A DNA stretch of 15,289 bases from JANOBJ01 sp031411575. GTDB lineage: Bacteria > Pseudomonadota > Gammaproteobacteria > Burkholderiales > Burkholderiaceae_C. Where the stretch lies: assembly GCA_031411575.1 (NCBI GenBank), contig JANOBJ010000175.1, positions 1-15,289 of the forward strand, written 5' to 3'. The notes beneath the pieces were generated by a model that worked only from the letters and a program-made list of their open reading frames with translations, searched no databases and was not told where the DNA came from. The translations under genes were made by a program, and so were the position numbers. Below are positions 1 to 7,186 of this stretch, in pieces (within the stretch, counting starts at the first letter, position 1; the number at the start of each line of letters is the position of its first letter).

Positions 1-810
1 AAGCGCGACCTGATGGCGCGCGCCGATCTGGTGGTGCTGTGCCTGCACGACGACGCAGCGCGCGAATCGGTCGCCATGATCGACAGCCTGCCCGGCAAAA
101 AGCCCAAGATCATCGACGCCTCCACCGCCCACCGCACCGCGCCGGGCTGGGTGTTTGGCTTTCCCGAACTCGATCGCCAGCAGCAGGCCGCGGTGCAGCG
201 GGCCGACCGCGTGGCCAACCCCGGCTGCTACGCCAGCGGCGCCATTGCGCTGCTGCGCCCGCTGATTGACGCCGGCCTGCTGCCCGCCGACTACCCGGTT
301 ACCTTGCCGGCAGTGAGTGGTTACTCAGGCGGCGGACGAAGCATGATCGAGGCCTACGAGGCCGCCGAGCCAGCCCAACGGGCGCCCGCCTACGAGCTGT
401 ACGCGCTGGGCCTGGCGCACAAGCACATCCCCGAAATCATGAAGTACACCGGCCTGACGCGCCGCCCGGTGTTCATCCCGGCGGTCGGCAATTTCCGCGA
501 AGGCATGCTGGTGGAGCTGCCGCTGCACCTGGACACGCTGCCGGGCAAACCGTCAGTCGCCAACCTGTACGCCGCCTACATGGCGCACTACGCGGGCTCG
601 CAATGGGTCACAGCCGAACCGGCCACGCCCGATGGCAAGCTCGACGCGCTGGGCGTGAACCACACCAACAAGCTCGAAATCCGCGTCTTCGGCAACGACA
701 CCTACCACCACGCCGTGGCGGTGGCGCGGCTGGACAACCTGGGCAAGGGCGCCAGCGGGGCGGCGGTGCAAAACCTGTCGCTGATGCTGGGGCTTGACGC
801 AAATCGGTAG
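1..810 (+). CDS. argC: N-acetyl-gamma-glutamyl-phosphate reductase, short type (5' truncated by window edge)
   Basis: ArgC carries out the NADPH-dependent reduction of N-acetyl-glutamyl-phosphate to the semialdehyde in cytoplasmic arginine synthesis. The reading frame is open from base 1 (Lys-Arg-Asp-Leu before the first Met at 13), so the gene enters from outside and 269 codons are visible. The nucleophilic cysteine is in NPGCYASG (codon 226-228). The following LPAVSGYSGGGRSMIE loop and the HKHIPEI segment with the expected catalytic histidine are present, and GNFREGMLVELPL follows. The short spacing and the LCLHDDAARE start match the compact (about 310 residue) type 2 ArgC rather than the about 340-residue type. 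About 45 N-terminal residues with the nucleotide-binding glycine motif should therefore lie upstream. No arg neighbour is visible. It converges on recX across a 123-bp gap. Confidence 0.95.
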   Translation, partial: KRDLMARADLVVLCLHDDAARESVAMIDSLPGKKPKIIDASTAHRTAPGWVFGFPELDRQQQAAVQRADRVANPGCYASGAIALLRPLIDAGLLPADYPVTLPAVSGYSGGGRSMIEAYEAAEPAQRAPAYELYALGLAHKHIPEIMKYTGLTRRPVFIPAVGNFREGMLVELPLHLDTLPGKPSVANLYAAYMAHYAGSQWVTAEPATPDGKLDALGVNHTNKLEIRVFGNDTYHHAVAVARLDNLGKGASGAAVQNLSLMLGLDANR

Positions 811-865
811 CTTCCCGGCGGGTCGGGCTGGCCGCAACTGCCGCACAGTCCGGTTTTTGCATCGA

Positions 866-920
866 ATTGGCCGGTTGTCCGCTCCCCGTGGTCATTGTTT
901 GCTGCTATTAATATAGCAAT
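866..920 (-). repeat. Dispersed repeat R1, copy 1 (minus orientation)
   Basis: Read on the minus strand, an AT-rich inverted repeat (TGCTAT/ATAGCA arms at 903-908 and 913-918) is followed by CAAACAATGACC, then GGGGAGCGGACAACCGGCC. The same order of blocks occurs near 1475, 11608 and 12005. It fills much of the gap between the convergent argC and recX genes. No coding content is evident. Confidence 0.75.
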
Positions 921-930
921 CGGCCCGGGC

Positions 931-948
931 TTGTCAGTCTTCTGACAA
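931..948. repeat. Small inverted repeat at recX stop codon
   Basis: TTGTCAG (931-937) and CTGACAA (942-948) form a perfect 7-bp stem with a 4-nt TCTT loop that spans the recX stop codon, between the convergent argC and recX. No U-run follows on either strand, so it is not a canonical intrinsic terminator. It could stabilise a 3' end. Confidence 0.35.
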
Positions 949-1407
949 CGGCTCATCGACCCGGCTGGCCGCCTCTTTCAGCACCCGGCGCACCACGTCG
1001 GAACCAAAGCCCCGGGTTAGCAGGAAGCGCGACTGCTTGGCGGCGCTGGCGGCGTCGGCGGCAGGCTCGCCAAACTTTCGGCGCCAGACCTCGCGCGCGC
1101 GCTCGAACTCGCTGGCCTGCAGCTGCCCGACCGCCTGCGCCACGGCCTCGGGCTCGATGCCTTTGGCCTGCAGCTCCTGGCGCACGCGGGCGGCGCCGAG
1201 CTTGGCCGAGCGGCGGTTGACCACCGACTCGACCACCCGCTGCTCGCTGATGAAGCCCTTGGCCTGCAGCTCGTCAAGCGTGCGGGCGAGTTGCCCCGGC
1301 TCTTCCTCGTGGCTTTTCAGCTTGCGCTCGAGTTCGGCGCGCGAGTACTCGCGGCCGCACAACAGGCGCAGCGCGCGGCCCTTGAGTGAGGGTGTCTCAA
1401 ATCCCAT
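934..1407 (-). CDS. recX: RecX regulatory protein
   Basis: 157 residues, the usual size for proteobacterial RecX, a cytoplasmic protein that binds inside the RecA filament groove and limits RecA ATPase and strand exchange. The sequence is an all-helical, charge-rich chain. It opens with SLKGRALRLLCGREYSRAELERKL, a hallmark of the family. It continues with the repeated three-helix units ELQAKGFISEQRVVESVVNRR and ARVRQELQAKGIEPEAV, and ends with FLLTRGFGSDVVRRVLKE. Identity rests on these motifs and on position. It lies directly downstream of recA in the same direction, separated by 141 bp that contain repeat copy R1-2. The recA-recX arrangement is classical, with recX usually expressed by read-through from recA. 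The gap here is longer than in many genomes because of the repeat. Confidence 0.93.
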   Translation of the reverse strand: MGFETPSLKGRALRLLCGREYSRAELERKLKSHEEEPGQLARTLDELQAKGFISEQRVVESVVNRRSAKLGAARVRQELQAKGIEPEAVAQAVGQLQASEFERAREVWRRKFGEPAADAASAAKQSRFLLTRGFGSDVVRRVLKEAASRVDEPLSED

Positions 1408-1474
1408 GACCGGTCCGTGCGGGTTGAAAGCGGGGTAGCCAGCCGTCTCAAGGTCAGCCCCGTTGATCCTAGAT

Positions 1475-1510
1475 GCTACTTAATTAATAGCAAACTATGA
1501 CCAGGGGGCG
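1475..1510 (+). repeat. Dispersed repeat R1, copy 2
   Basis: An imperfect AT-rich inverted repeat (GCTA...TAGC around TTAATTAA, 1475-1491) is followed by AAACTATGACCAGGGGG. It lies in the recA-recX gap and shares the TAGCAAA.TATGACC core with the copies at 12005-12056 (minus orientation) and 11608-11661. Similarity beyond about 1510 cannot be judged from this window. Confidence 0.7.
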
Positions 1511-1548
1511 CCGACCAGAAGGCGATTTGGCTTGAAAAATGCCTCCCG

Positions 1549-2619
<1,071 letters not shown>

Positions 2620-2625
2620 TGAAAA

Positions 2626-2631
2626 CTCCTT
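2626..2631 (-). promoter_or_regulatory. Ribosome binding site that fixes the recA start
   Basis: AAGGAG on the minus strand, 6-7 nt before ATG 2619. It lies inside the seven-codon upstream extension, which argues against initiation at 2640. Confidence 0.8.
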
Positions 2632-2676
2632 GTAAATCAATCAGTTAAAGAATCTGGTGTGGTGTCATTCAGCGTG

Positions 2677-2696
2677 GGCTGGATGCTTGAACAGTA
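2677..2696 (-). promoter_or_regulatory. LexA (SOS) box upstream of recA
   Basis: On the minus strand TACTGT-N8-CCAG matches the CTGT-N8-ACAG consensus with one mismatch in the right arm. The flanking TACTGT and the internal GCAT also match the E. coli recA operator. It is about 58 bp before the recA ATG. A TTGACC (-35-like) lies just upstream at 2715-2710, so a repressor bound here would block recA transcription. The -10 hexamer is not clear. Confidence 0.7.
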
Positions 2697-2744
2697 CTTT
2701 AACGCAGCAGGTCAAAACAAGTAAACAGATTTTTTAGTCAGTTT

Positions 2745-2766
2745 GCCTTACTATTTAGGCATGCCT
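2745..2766 (+). promoter_or_regulatory. Possible leaderless promoter and dyad operator of the MarR gene
   Basis: TACTAT (2749-2754) is a good -10 hexamer ending six bases before ATG 2761, which would put the transcript start at or next to the start codon. The same bases carry dyads: GCCT-N8-AGGC (2745-2760) and the perfect palindrome AGGCATGCCT (2757-2766), overlapping the start codon. MarR proteins commonly repress their own gene from such sites. No convincing -35 is seen. Confidence 0.4.
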
Positions 2767-3318
2767 GAAACCCGACTGGAGCCGCCCCCCTCGACCCCGC
2801 TGGCCGCACCACCCGCCAGCGCCGGCCCGACCGCGCTGGACGACCGCTGGCGCCAGACCCACCTGGGCCGCCTGCTGGGCCGCGCCAGCGACCGGTTCGA
2901 CGCGCGGGTGCTGGCCCTGATGGCGCGCAATGTGGAGGTGCCGCTGGCGCTGGCCAACCTGGCCGCGCGCGACCAGGTGAGCGCCGCGCACCTGCACATC
3001 ACGCGGCACCTCGCGCTCTGCGGCTCGCGCCTGACCGATCTGGCGGCCAGCGCCGGCATGAGCAAGCAGGCCATGGGCGACCTGGTGACGCAGTGCGAGG
3101 CCTGGGGCCTGGTGCTGCGCGAAGCCGACCCGCTGGACGCGCGCGCGCGCCGCGTGGTGTTCACCGCAACCGGGCTGGCCTGGCTGCAGGCGTTCAAGGA
3201 TGCGGTGGCCGGGGCCGAGGCCGAGTTTCGTCGCGACGTCGGGCCCGAGGTGGCCACCGTGGTCGCCATCGGGCTGGAGGCCTACGCCATCGGCTATGCC
3301 GGTGACAGCGGGGTCTGA
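2761..3318 (+). CDS. MarR-family winged-helix transcriptional regulator
   Basis: 185 residues from ATG 2761. A Pro/Ala-rich, probably disordered N-terminus of about 25 residues precedes an all-helical dimerisation segment (DRWRQTHLGRLLGRASDRFDARVLALMA). The MarR winged helix follows: LTDLAASAGMSKQAMGDLVTQCEAWGLVLREADPLDARARRVVFTATG holds the recognition helix (SKQAMGDLV) and the wing with its DARARR basic tip. A C-terminal helix closes the dimer interface. An alternative TTG start six codons upstream (2743) has no ribosome site either. The gene diverges from recA and shares its 141-bp intergenic region. Target and ligand cannot be deduced. It is not in an obvious operon: the next gene starts 79 bp downstream with its own promoter-like sequence. 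Confidence 0.85.
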   Translation: MPETRLEPPPSTPLAAPPASAGPTALDDRWRQTHLGRLLGRASDRFDARVLALMARNVEVPLALANLAARDQVSAAHLHITRHLALCGSRLTDLAASAGMSKQAMGDLVTQCEAWGLVLREADPLDARARRVVFTATGLAWLQAFKDAVAGAEAEFRRDVGPEVATVVAIGLEAYAIGYAGDSGV

Positions 3319-3345
3319 TCGCGTGCGTAAGTCTGGTGCCGGGCA

Positions 3346-3366
3346 TGCAGCCTAAAATCGGCTGCA
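3346..3366 (+). promoter_or_regulatory. Promoter -10 framed by a perfect dyad, upstream of the response regulator gene
   Basis: TGCAGCC (3346-3352) and GGCTGCA (3360-3366) form a perfect 7-bp inverted repeat enclosing TAAAAT (3353-3358), a strong -10 hexamer. The predicted start (about 3365) leaves a leader of about 33 nt with AAGGAG (3386-3391) before ATG 3398. The -35 is weak, as expected for an activated promoter. The dyad could be an operator. Confidence 0.5.
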
Positions 3367-3397
3367 GAATGCGCGCCCGCCGCCCAAGGAGACAGCC

Positions 3398-4072
3398 ATG
3401 CGGATACTGATTGCCGAAGATGACCAGGTGCTGGCCGACGGCCTGCTGCGCACCCTGCGCTCGTCGGGCGCGGCGGTCGACCACGTGGCCAGCGGCACCG
3501 AAGCCGACGCCGCGCTGATGACCAACACCGAGTTTGACCTGCTGATCCTGGACCTCGGCCTGCCCAAGATGCATGGCCTGGAGGTGCTGAAAAAACTGCG
3601 CGGTCGCGGCTCGTCGCTGCCGGTGCTGATCCTCACCGCCGCCGACAGCGTGGACGAACGCGTCAAGGGCCTGGACTATGGTGCCGACGACTACATGGCC
3701 AAGCCGTTCGCGCTGTCCGAGCTGGAAGCACGGGTGCGCGCGCTGACGCGGCGCGGCATGGGCGGCGCCAGCTCCACCATCAAGCACGGCCCGTTGGTGT
3801 ACGACCAGTCCGGCCGGGTGGCCACCATCGACGGCAAGATGGTCGAGCTGTCGGCCCGCGAGCTGGGCCTGCTGGAGGTGCTGCTGCAGCGCGCCGGCCG
3901 GCTGGTCAGCAAGGACCAGCTGGTGGAGCGCCTGTGCGAGTGGGGCGAAGAGGTCAGCAACAACGCGATCGAGGTGTACATCCACCGCCTGCGCAAGAAG
4001 ATCGAAAAAGGCCCGATCCGCATTGCCACCGTGCGCGGCCTGGGCTACTGCCTTGAAAAAATCCCCAACTGA
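3398..4072 (+). CDS. OmpR/PhoB-type response regulator
   Basis: 224 residues, normal for the family. The receiver domain (1-115) has the acidic pair EDD (7-9), phospho-acceptor Asp52 in LILDLGLP, Thr80 in LILTAAD and Lys102 in YMAKPF. The C-terminal winged helix (about 125-224) includes VELSARELGLLEVLLQRAGRLVSKDQL, then NAIEVYIHRLRKKI (recognition helix) and IATVRGLGYCLE (wing). It is most like the QseB/PmrA/TctD group. AAGGAG sits 7 nt before the ATG. The cognate kinase gene follows in the same direction but 186 bp away, with repeat R2-A between them. The output genes are unknown; the dyad at its own promoter suggests autoregulation. Confidence 0.95.
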   Translation: MRILIAEDDQVLADGLLRTLRSSGAAVDHVASGTEADAALMTNTEFDLLILDLGLPKMHGLEVLKKLRGRGSSLPVLILTAADSVDERVKGLDYGADDYMAKPFALSELEARVRALTRRGMGGASSTIKHGPLVYDQSGRVATIDGKMVELSARELGLLEVLLQRAGRLVSKDQLVERLCEWGEEVSNNAIEVYIHRLRKKIEKGPIRIATVRGLGYCLEKIPN

Positions 4073-4075
4073 AGC

Positions 4076-4234
4076 GATGACCCCCACGCTCGGCACTGGC
4101 GTGTCCTCGCTGGACGTGCGGCCGCCAGAGGCGGACGCTCTTCGCCCCGTCCAGGTGTGCCCATGCACACTTGGAGCCGCGGGCCTCAGCCCCGAGGGGG
4201 CGTTCGCGCCTTGGGGCGGCCTGGCGGCGCTCAT
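4076..4234 (+). repeat. Dispersed GC-rich multi-hairpin repeat R2, copy A
   Basis: Blocks in order: GATGACCCCCACGCT; stem CCGCC-AGA-GGCGG (4122-4134); CGCTCTTC; a 10-bp stem at 4150-4159/4166-4175 with loop CCCATG; GCCGCGGG; CAGCCCCGAGGGGGCG; and GGGGCGGCCTGGCGGCGCTCAT. The outer blocks match copy B (7742-7825). The inner hairpin blocks match copy C (8086-8256, minus orientation). It occupies almost the whole response regulator-kinase gap. Frames across it are open only because it is GC-rich. Confidence 0.75.
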
Positions 4235-4258
4235 GGTGTGCGCGCGTTTGACGTGTCG

Positions 4259-5737
4259 GTGAAGCCACCTCCCGGCGAAAGCTGGAGCCTGAAGCTGTTC
4301 CAGCGCGAGCAGCGTTCGCTGTTTGGCGAGATCCTGGACTGGATGCTGACGCCGCTGCTGCTGCTGTGGCCGGTGAGTCTGGCACTCACCTGGCTGGTGG
4401 CGCAGGGCATTGCCGGCAAGCCGTTTGACCGCACGCTGGAGTACAACGTGCGGGCGCTGTCGCAGCTGGTGGTGGTGCGCCAGCGGCAGGTCCAGTTCAA
4501 CCTGCCGCAACCCGCGCGCGAGCTGCTGCGCGCCGACGAGACCGACACCGTGTACTACCACGTGCTGGGTGCACGCGGCGAGTACCTGAGCGGTGAGCGT
4601 GATTTCCCGCTGCCGGTAGACGAAGAAAAACCGGTGCTCGGCGAGGTGAGCCTGCGCGACGACCTGCTGCGCGGCCAGGAGGTGCGTGTGGCGTACATCT
4701 GGGTCAAGCTCGATCTGCCCGATGCCCAGCCCGCGCTGGTGCAGGTGGCCGAGACGCTGGAAAAGCGCTCGGTGCTGGCCACCGAGATCATCAAGGGCGT
4801 GATGCTGCCGCAGTTCGTGATCCTGCCGCTGGCGGTGCTGCTGGTCTGGCTGGCGCTGGTGCGCGGCATCAAGCCGCTCAACGAACTGGAGGAGCGCATC
4901 CGCGCCCGCAAGTCCGACGACCTGTCGCCGCTGGATGACAAGGCGGTGCCGCTGGAGGTGGCACCGCTGGTGTCGTCGGTGAACGACCTGCTGGCGCGCC
5001 TGAAAGACTCGATCGCCACGCAAAAACGCTTTCTGGCCGACGCCGCGCACCAGCTCAAGACGCCGCTGGCGGGGCTGCGGATGCAGGCCGACCTGGCGCA
5101 ACGCGAGGGCGCCAGCGCCGACGACCTGAAGCTGTCGCTCAAGCAGATCGGCCGCTCCAGCATCCGCGCCACCCACACCGTGAACCAGCTGCTGGCGCTG
5201 GCGCGCGCCGAGAGCAGCGGCGTCGGGATTGCGCGCCAGCCCTGCGATCTGGCACGCATCACCATGGAGGTGGTGCAGGACACGGTGCCCCGCGCGCTCG
5301 ACAAACACCTGGACATCGGCTACGACGGCGCAGAGCCGGGCACGCCCGGCGTGGTGATCGACGGCAACCCGACGCTGCTCAAGGAGATGGTGCGCAACCT
5401 GGTGGACAACGCGTTGCTGTATACGCCCTCGTCGGCCGACAAGCCCGGCGTGGTGACCGCGCGCGTGCTGGCCGACCCGTTTGGCCACGTGCTGGTGCTG
5501 CAGGTGGAGGATTCTGGGCCGGGCATTGCGCTGGCCGAGCGCGAACTGGTGTTCCAGCCGTTCTACCGCACGCTGGGCACCGACACCGATGGCTCGGGCC
5601 TGGGCCTGCCGATCGTGCTGGAGATCGCCGGCCACCACCAGGGCACGGTCAGCCTGGATGAAACCCATCCGGGCCAGGTGCCACCCGGTGCGCGCTTCAG
5701 CGTGCGCTTCATCACGGAACCGCCCAGCGCGGCGTGA
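4259..5737 (+). CDS. Membrane sensor histidine kinase, TctE/QseC-like
   Basis: Partner of the response regulator just upstream. I start it at GTG 4259 (KPPPGESWSLKLFQRE, 492 residues), because everything upstream in frame is repeat R2-A. An in-frame GTG at 4253 is also possible. Order: TM1 (about 29-52, WMLTPLLLLWPVSLALTWLV), a periplasmic domain of about 125 residues (2CSK_N type, as in TctE), TM2 (about 179-203, LPQFVILPLAVLLVWLALV) and a HAMP linker. The HisKA helix has phospho-acceptor His264 in DAAHQLKTPLAGLR. The HATPase domain has N-box RNLVDNAL (Asn384), G1 EDSGPGIA and G2 GSGLGLPIV. All key residues are intact. The signal sensed is unknown; TctE-type sensors often respond to organic acids. 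No good ribosome site precedes the start, so the inserted repeat may affect expression. Confidence 0.92.
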   Translation: MKPPPGESWSLKLFQREQRSLFGEILDWMLTPLLLLWPVSLALTWLVAQGIAGKPFDRTLEYNVRALSQLVVVRQRQVQFNLPQPARELLRADETDTVYYHVLGARGEYLSGERDFPLPVDEEKPVLGEVSLRDDLLRGQEVRVAYIWVKLDLPDAQPALVQVAETLEKRSVLATEIIKGVMLPQFVILPLAVLLVWLALVRGIKPLNELEERIRARKSDDLSPLDDKAVPLEVAPLVSSVNDLLARLKDSIATQKRFLADAAHQLKTPLAGLRMQADLAQREGASADDLKLSLKQIGRSSIRATHTVNQLLALARAESSGVGIARQPCDLARITMEVVQDTVPRALDKHLDIGYDGAEPGTPGVVIDGNPTLLKEMVRNLVDNALLYTPSSADKPGVVTARVLADPFGHVLVLQVEDSGPGIALAERELVFQPFYRTLGTDTDGSGLGLPIVLEIAGHHQGTVSLDETHPGQVPPGARFSVRFITEPPSAA

Positions 5738-5741
5738 TCGG

Positions 5742-5780
5742 CGCCGGCGGGTGACCCCCGGTGGCCTCGTGACGCCGGCG
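5742..5780. repeat. Inverted repeat between convergent kinase and GST genes
   Basis: CGCCGGCG occurs at 5742-5749 and 5773-5780 and could pair as an 8-bp stem with a 23-nt loop in the 54-bp convergent gap. There is no T-tract on either strand, so a terminator role is only a guess. Confidence 0.25.
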
Positions 5781-5791
5781 AAAATGCCCGC

Positions 5792-6451
5792 TCAGGCCGG
5801 CGTGTACAGGTCGAGCTGCAGCCGCTCGCGCTCGATCGCGCGGGCCGCTGCCGGCTGATGCGCCACGCGCTGCACGAAGGCCCACAGGCGCGGCGTGTCG
5901 GCGGGGTTGATGCCCGCGATCGTGCCCCAGCGCGCCAGCGTCAGCGTGTAGGCATCGAGCGCGCCAAACTGCTCGCCCGCGAGCCAGGGCCGGCCGGCCG
6001 CGGTGGCCCGGTCCACCAGCGCCTGCAACTCGGCCAGGTGCGCGCGGTACAGCCCGGTGTTGAAGGCCTTGAGCGCGGGATAGACCGACTCATCACCCAC
6101 AAACTTGTGCGGCATGAAGATGTGCGTGAAGGTCGGGTGCACCGAGTTGTTCATCCACGCCAGCGTCTCCAGCGCGCGCACCCGCGCCATGCCCCCTGGT
6201 GGCAGCATGCCCAGCGCGGGAAAGCGTGCGTCCAGGTGGCTGACGATCGCCACGATCTGGGTGATTACTTCGTCGCCATCCACCAGCACCGGCACCTGCG
6301 CGCGCGGGTTGAGCGCCATGTAGGCGTCGCTGTAGTTTTCGCGCTTGTGGATCTTCACCATGACTGGTTCGAAGGCGGCGCCGCTGGCTTCCAGCAGGGT
6401 GTGCGGCACAAACGAGCAGGCGCCCGGTGCGAAATAGAGCTTCAGGGTCAT
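5792..6451 (-). CDS. Glutathione S-transferase family protein (beta-class-like)
   Basis: 219 residues from ATG 6451, which has AGGAG 6 nt upstream; the open frame before it is out-of-frame shadow of the SPOR gene. The N-terminal thioredoxin-like domain (1-80) reads LYFAPGACSFVPHTLLEASG, with Cys12 at the position of the beta-class GST cysteine. It continues NPRAQVPVL, containing the cis-proline, then the glutathione-site strand-helix ITQIVAIVSHLDARFP. The C-terminal helical domain (about 90-205) has the N-capping/hydrophobic-staple-like segment GEQFGALDAYTLTLARW. GSTs of this kind conjugate or reduce electrophiles in the cytosol. The substrate cannot be told from sequence. It lies 43 bp downstream of the SPOR gene in the same direction and is possibly the last gene of the SET-birA-SPOR-GST run. 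Confidence 0.93.
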   Translation of the reverse strand: MTLKLYFAPGACSFVPHTLLEASGAAFEPVMVKIHKRENYSDAYMALNPRAQVPVLVDGDEVITQIVAIVSHLDARFPALGMLPPGGMARVRALETLAWMNNSVHPTFTHIFMPHKFVGDESVYPALKAFNTGLYRAHLAELQALVDRATAAGRPWLAGEQFGALDAYTLTLARWGTIAGINPADTPRLWAFVQRVAHQPAAARAIERERLQLDLYTPA

Positions 6452-6494
6452 GGTGTCTCCTGGTGGTGTGAAAGCGGCGGTGGACGCAGCGTAA

Positions 6495-7181
6495 TCAGCT
6501 GCAGGCGCGCAGGGTGTTGCCCGCCAGCATGGGTTTGAATTCGTCAAGGCGCCCCCGCAGGGCGGCGTCAACCGCCGGCAGCCGCAGCTGCTGCACCGAC
6601 ACCGCGTCGCGCTCGCGCACCACCCGCGCGGTGCGCACGCCGCGTTGCGACATCGCCGCCAGCGCCGCGCCGGCCGCCGCCTGTGACTCAAACCGGCCGA
6701 GCGACAGCCCCGGCTCCAGCGCATCGTTTTCCACCGGCTCGGGAACCAGCCGGAGCGCGCGCAGCTCGGCTTTCTTGCGTTGCACCGCCTCGGTGCTGGG
6801 GTACTTGCCCATGTAGACGATCCAGCGCGCCGGCTGCGTCACCACCTCGAGCAACCACTGGCCGGCAGGCAGTGCGCTGGCCAGCGTCTGCTGCAGCACG
6901 CGGCCCTGAATCTCGTCAAACGGACCCGCCATCAGGCATTCGGCGGAAGCAACCGGCGAGGGCGGGGGCGACACCACGGCGGTCAGCGTACCGCCGGCTT
7001 CGAGCCGGCGCAGCTCGTCGGGCTTGAGCAGGCGCAGCGATTCGGGCTTGATCTGCTGCTGCAGCCGCTGCGGCTCGGACACTGGCACTGGCGCAAAGCC
7101 GACCCCCTGCAAATGGCCTTGCGGCCACGCGAAATAGATGGCATTGGCCAGCAGCAGCAGCAACACAAGCCCCCGCCACAT
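6495..7181 (-). CDS. SPOR-domain membrane protein
   Basis: 228 residues. An N-terminal hydrophobic anchor (about 3-20, GLVLLLLLANAIYFAW) is followed by a Pro/Leu/Gln-rich stalk. The C-terminal half (about 80-195) shows the SPOR-like beta-alpha-beta arrangement: CLMAGPF, then WIVYMGKYPSTEAVQRKKAELRAL, then SLGRFESQAAAGAALAAM and VRTARVV. SPOR domains bind denuded septal peptidoglycan, so a periplasm-facing, division-associated role is likely but not proven. The start codon is 5 bp after the birA stop (7187), which implies translational coupling with birA. Similar SPOR genes sit near birA in other Burkholderiales, often with the pantothenate kinase gene coaX between them. No coaX is present here. 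Confidence 0.8.
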   Translation of the reverse strand: MWRGLVLLLLLANAIYFAWPQGHLQGVGFAPVPVSEPQRLQQQIKPESLRLLKPDELRRLEAGGTLTAVVSPPPSPVASAECLMAGPFDEIQGRVLQQTLASALPAGQWLLEVVTQPARWIVYMGKYPSTEAVQRKKAELRALRLVPEPVENDALEPGLSLGRFESQAAAGAALAAMSQRGVRTARVVRERDAVSVQQLRLPAVDAALRGRLDEFKPMLAGNTLRACS

Positions 7182-7186
7182 GGCCG

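Noticed and set aside
4157..4258. N-terminal extension of the histidine kinase
   Set aside because: Coded by repeat R2-A, starting inside its hairpin; lacks family similarity.
3194..5668. Very long open frame (about 824 codons) on the minus strand opposite the MarR 3' end, response regulator and kinase genes
   Set aside because: Its His/Gln/Arg/Val-rich composition is the usual antisense shadow of GC-rich coding DNA. No domain is recognisable, and the plus-strand genes have all catalytic motifs.
5738..5791. Intrinsic terminator between kinase and GST genes
   Set aside because: The possible stem has a 23-nt loop and no T-tract on either strand. Kept only as a low-confidence inverted repeat.
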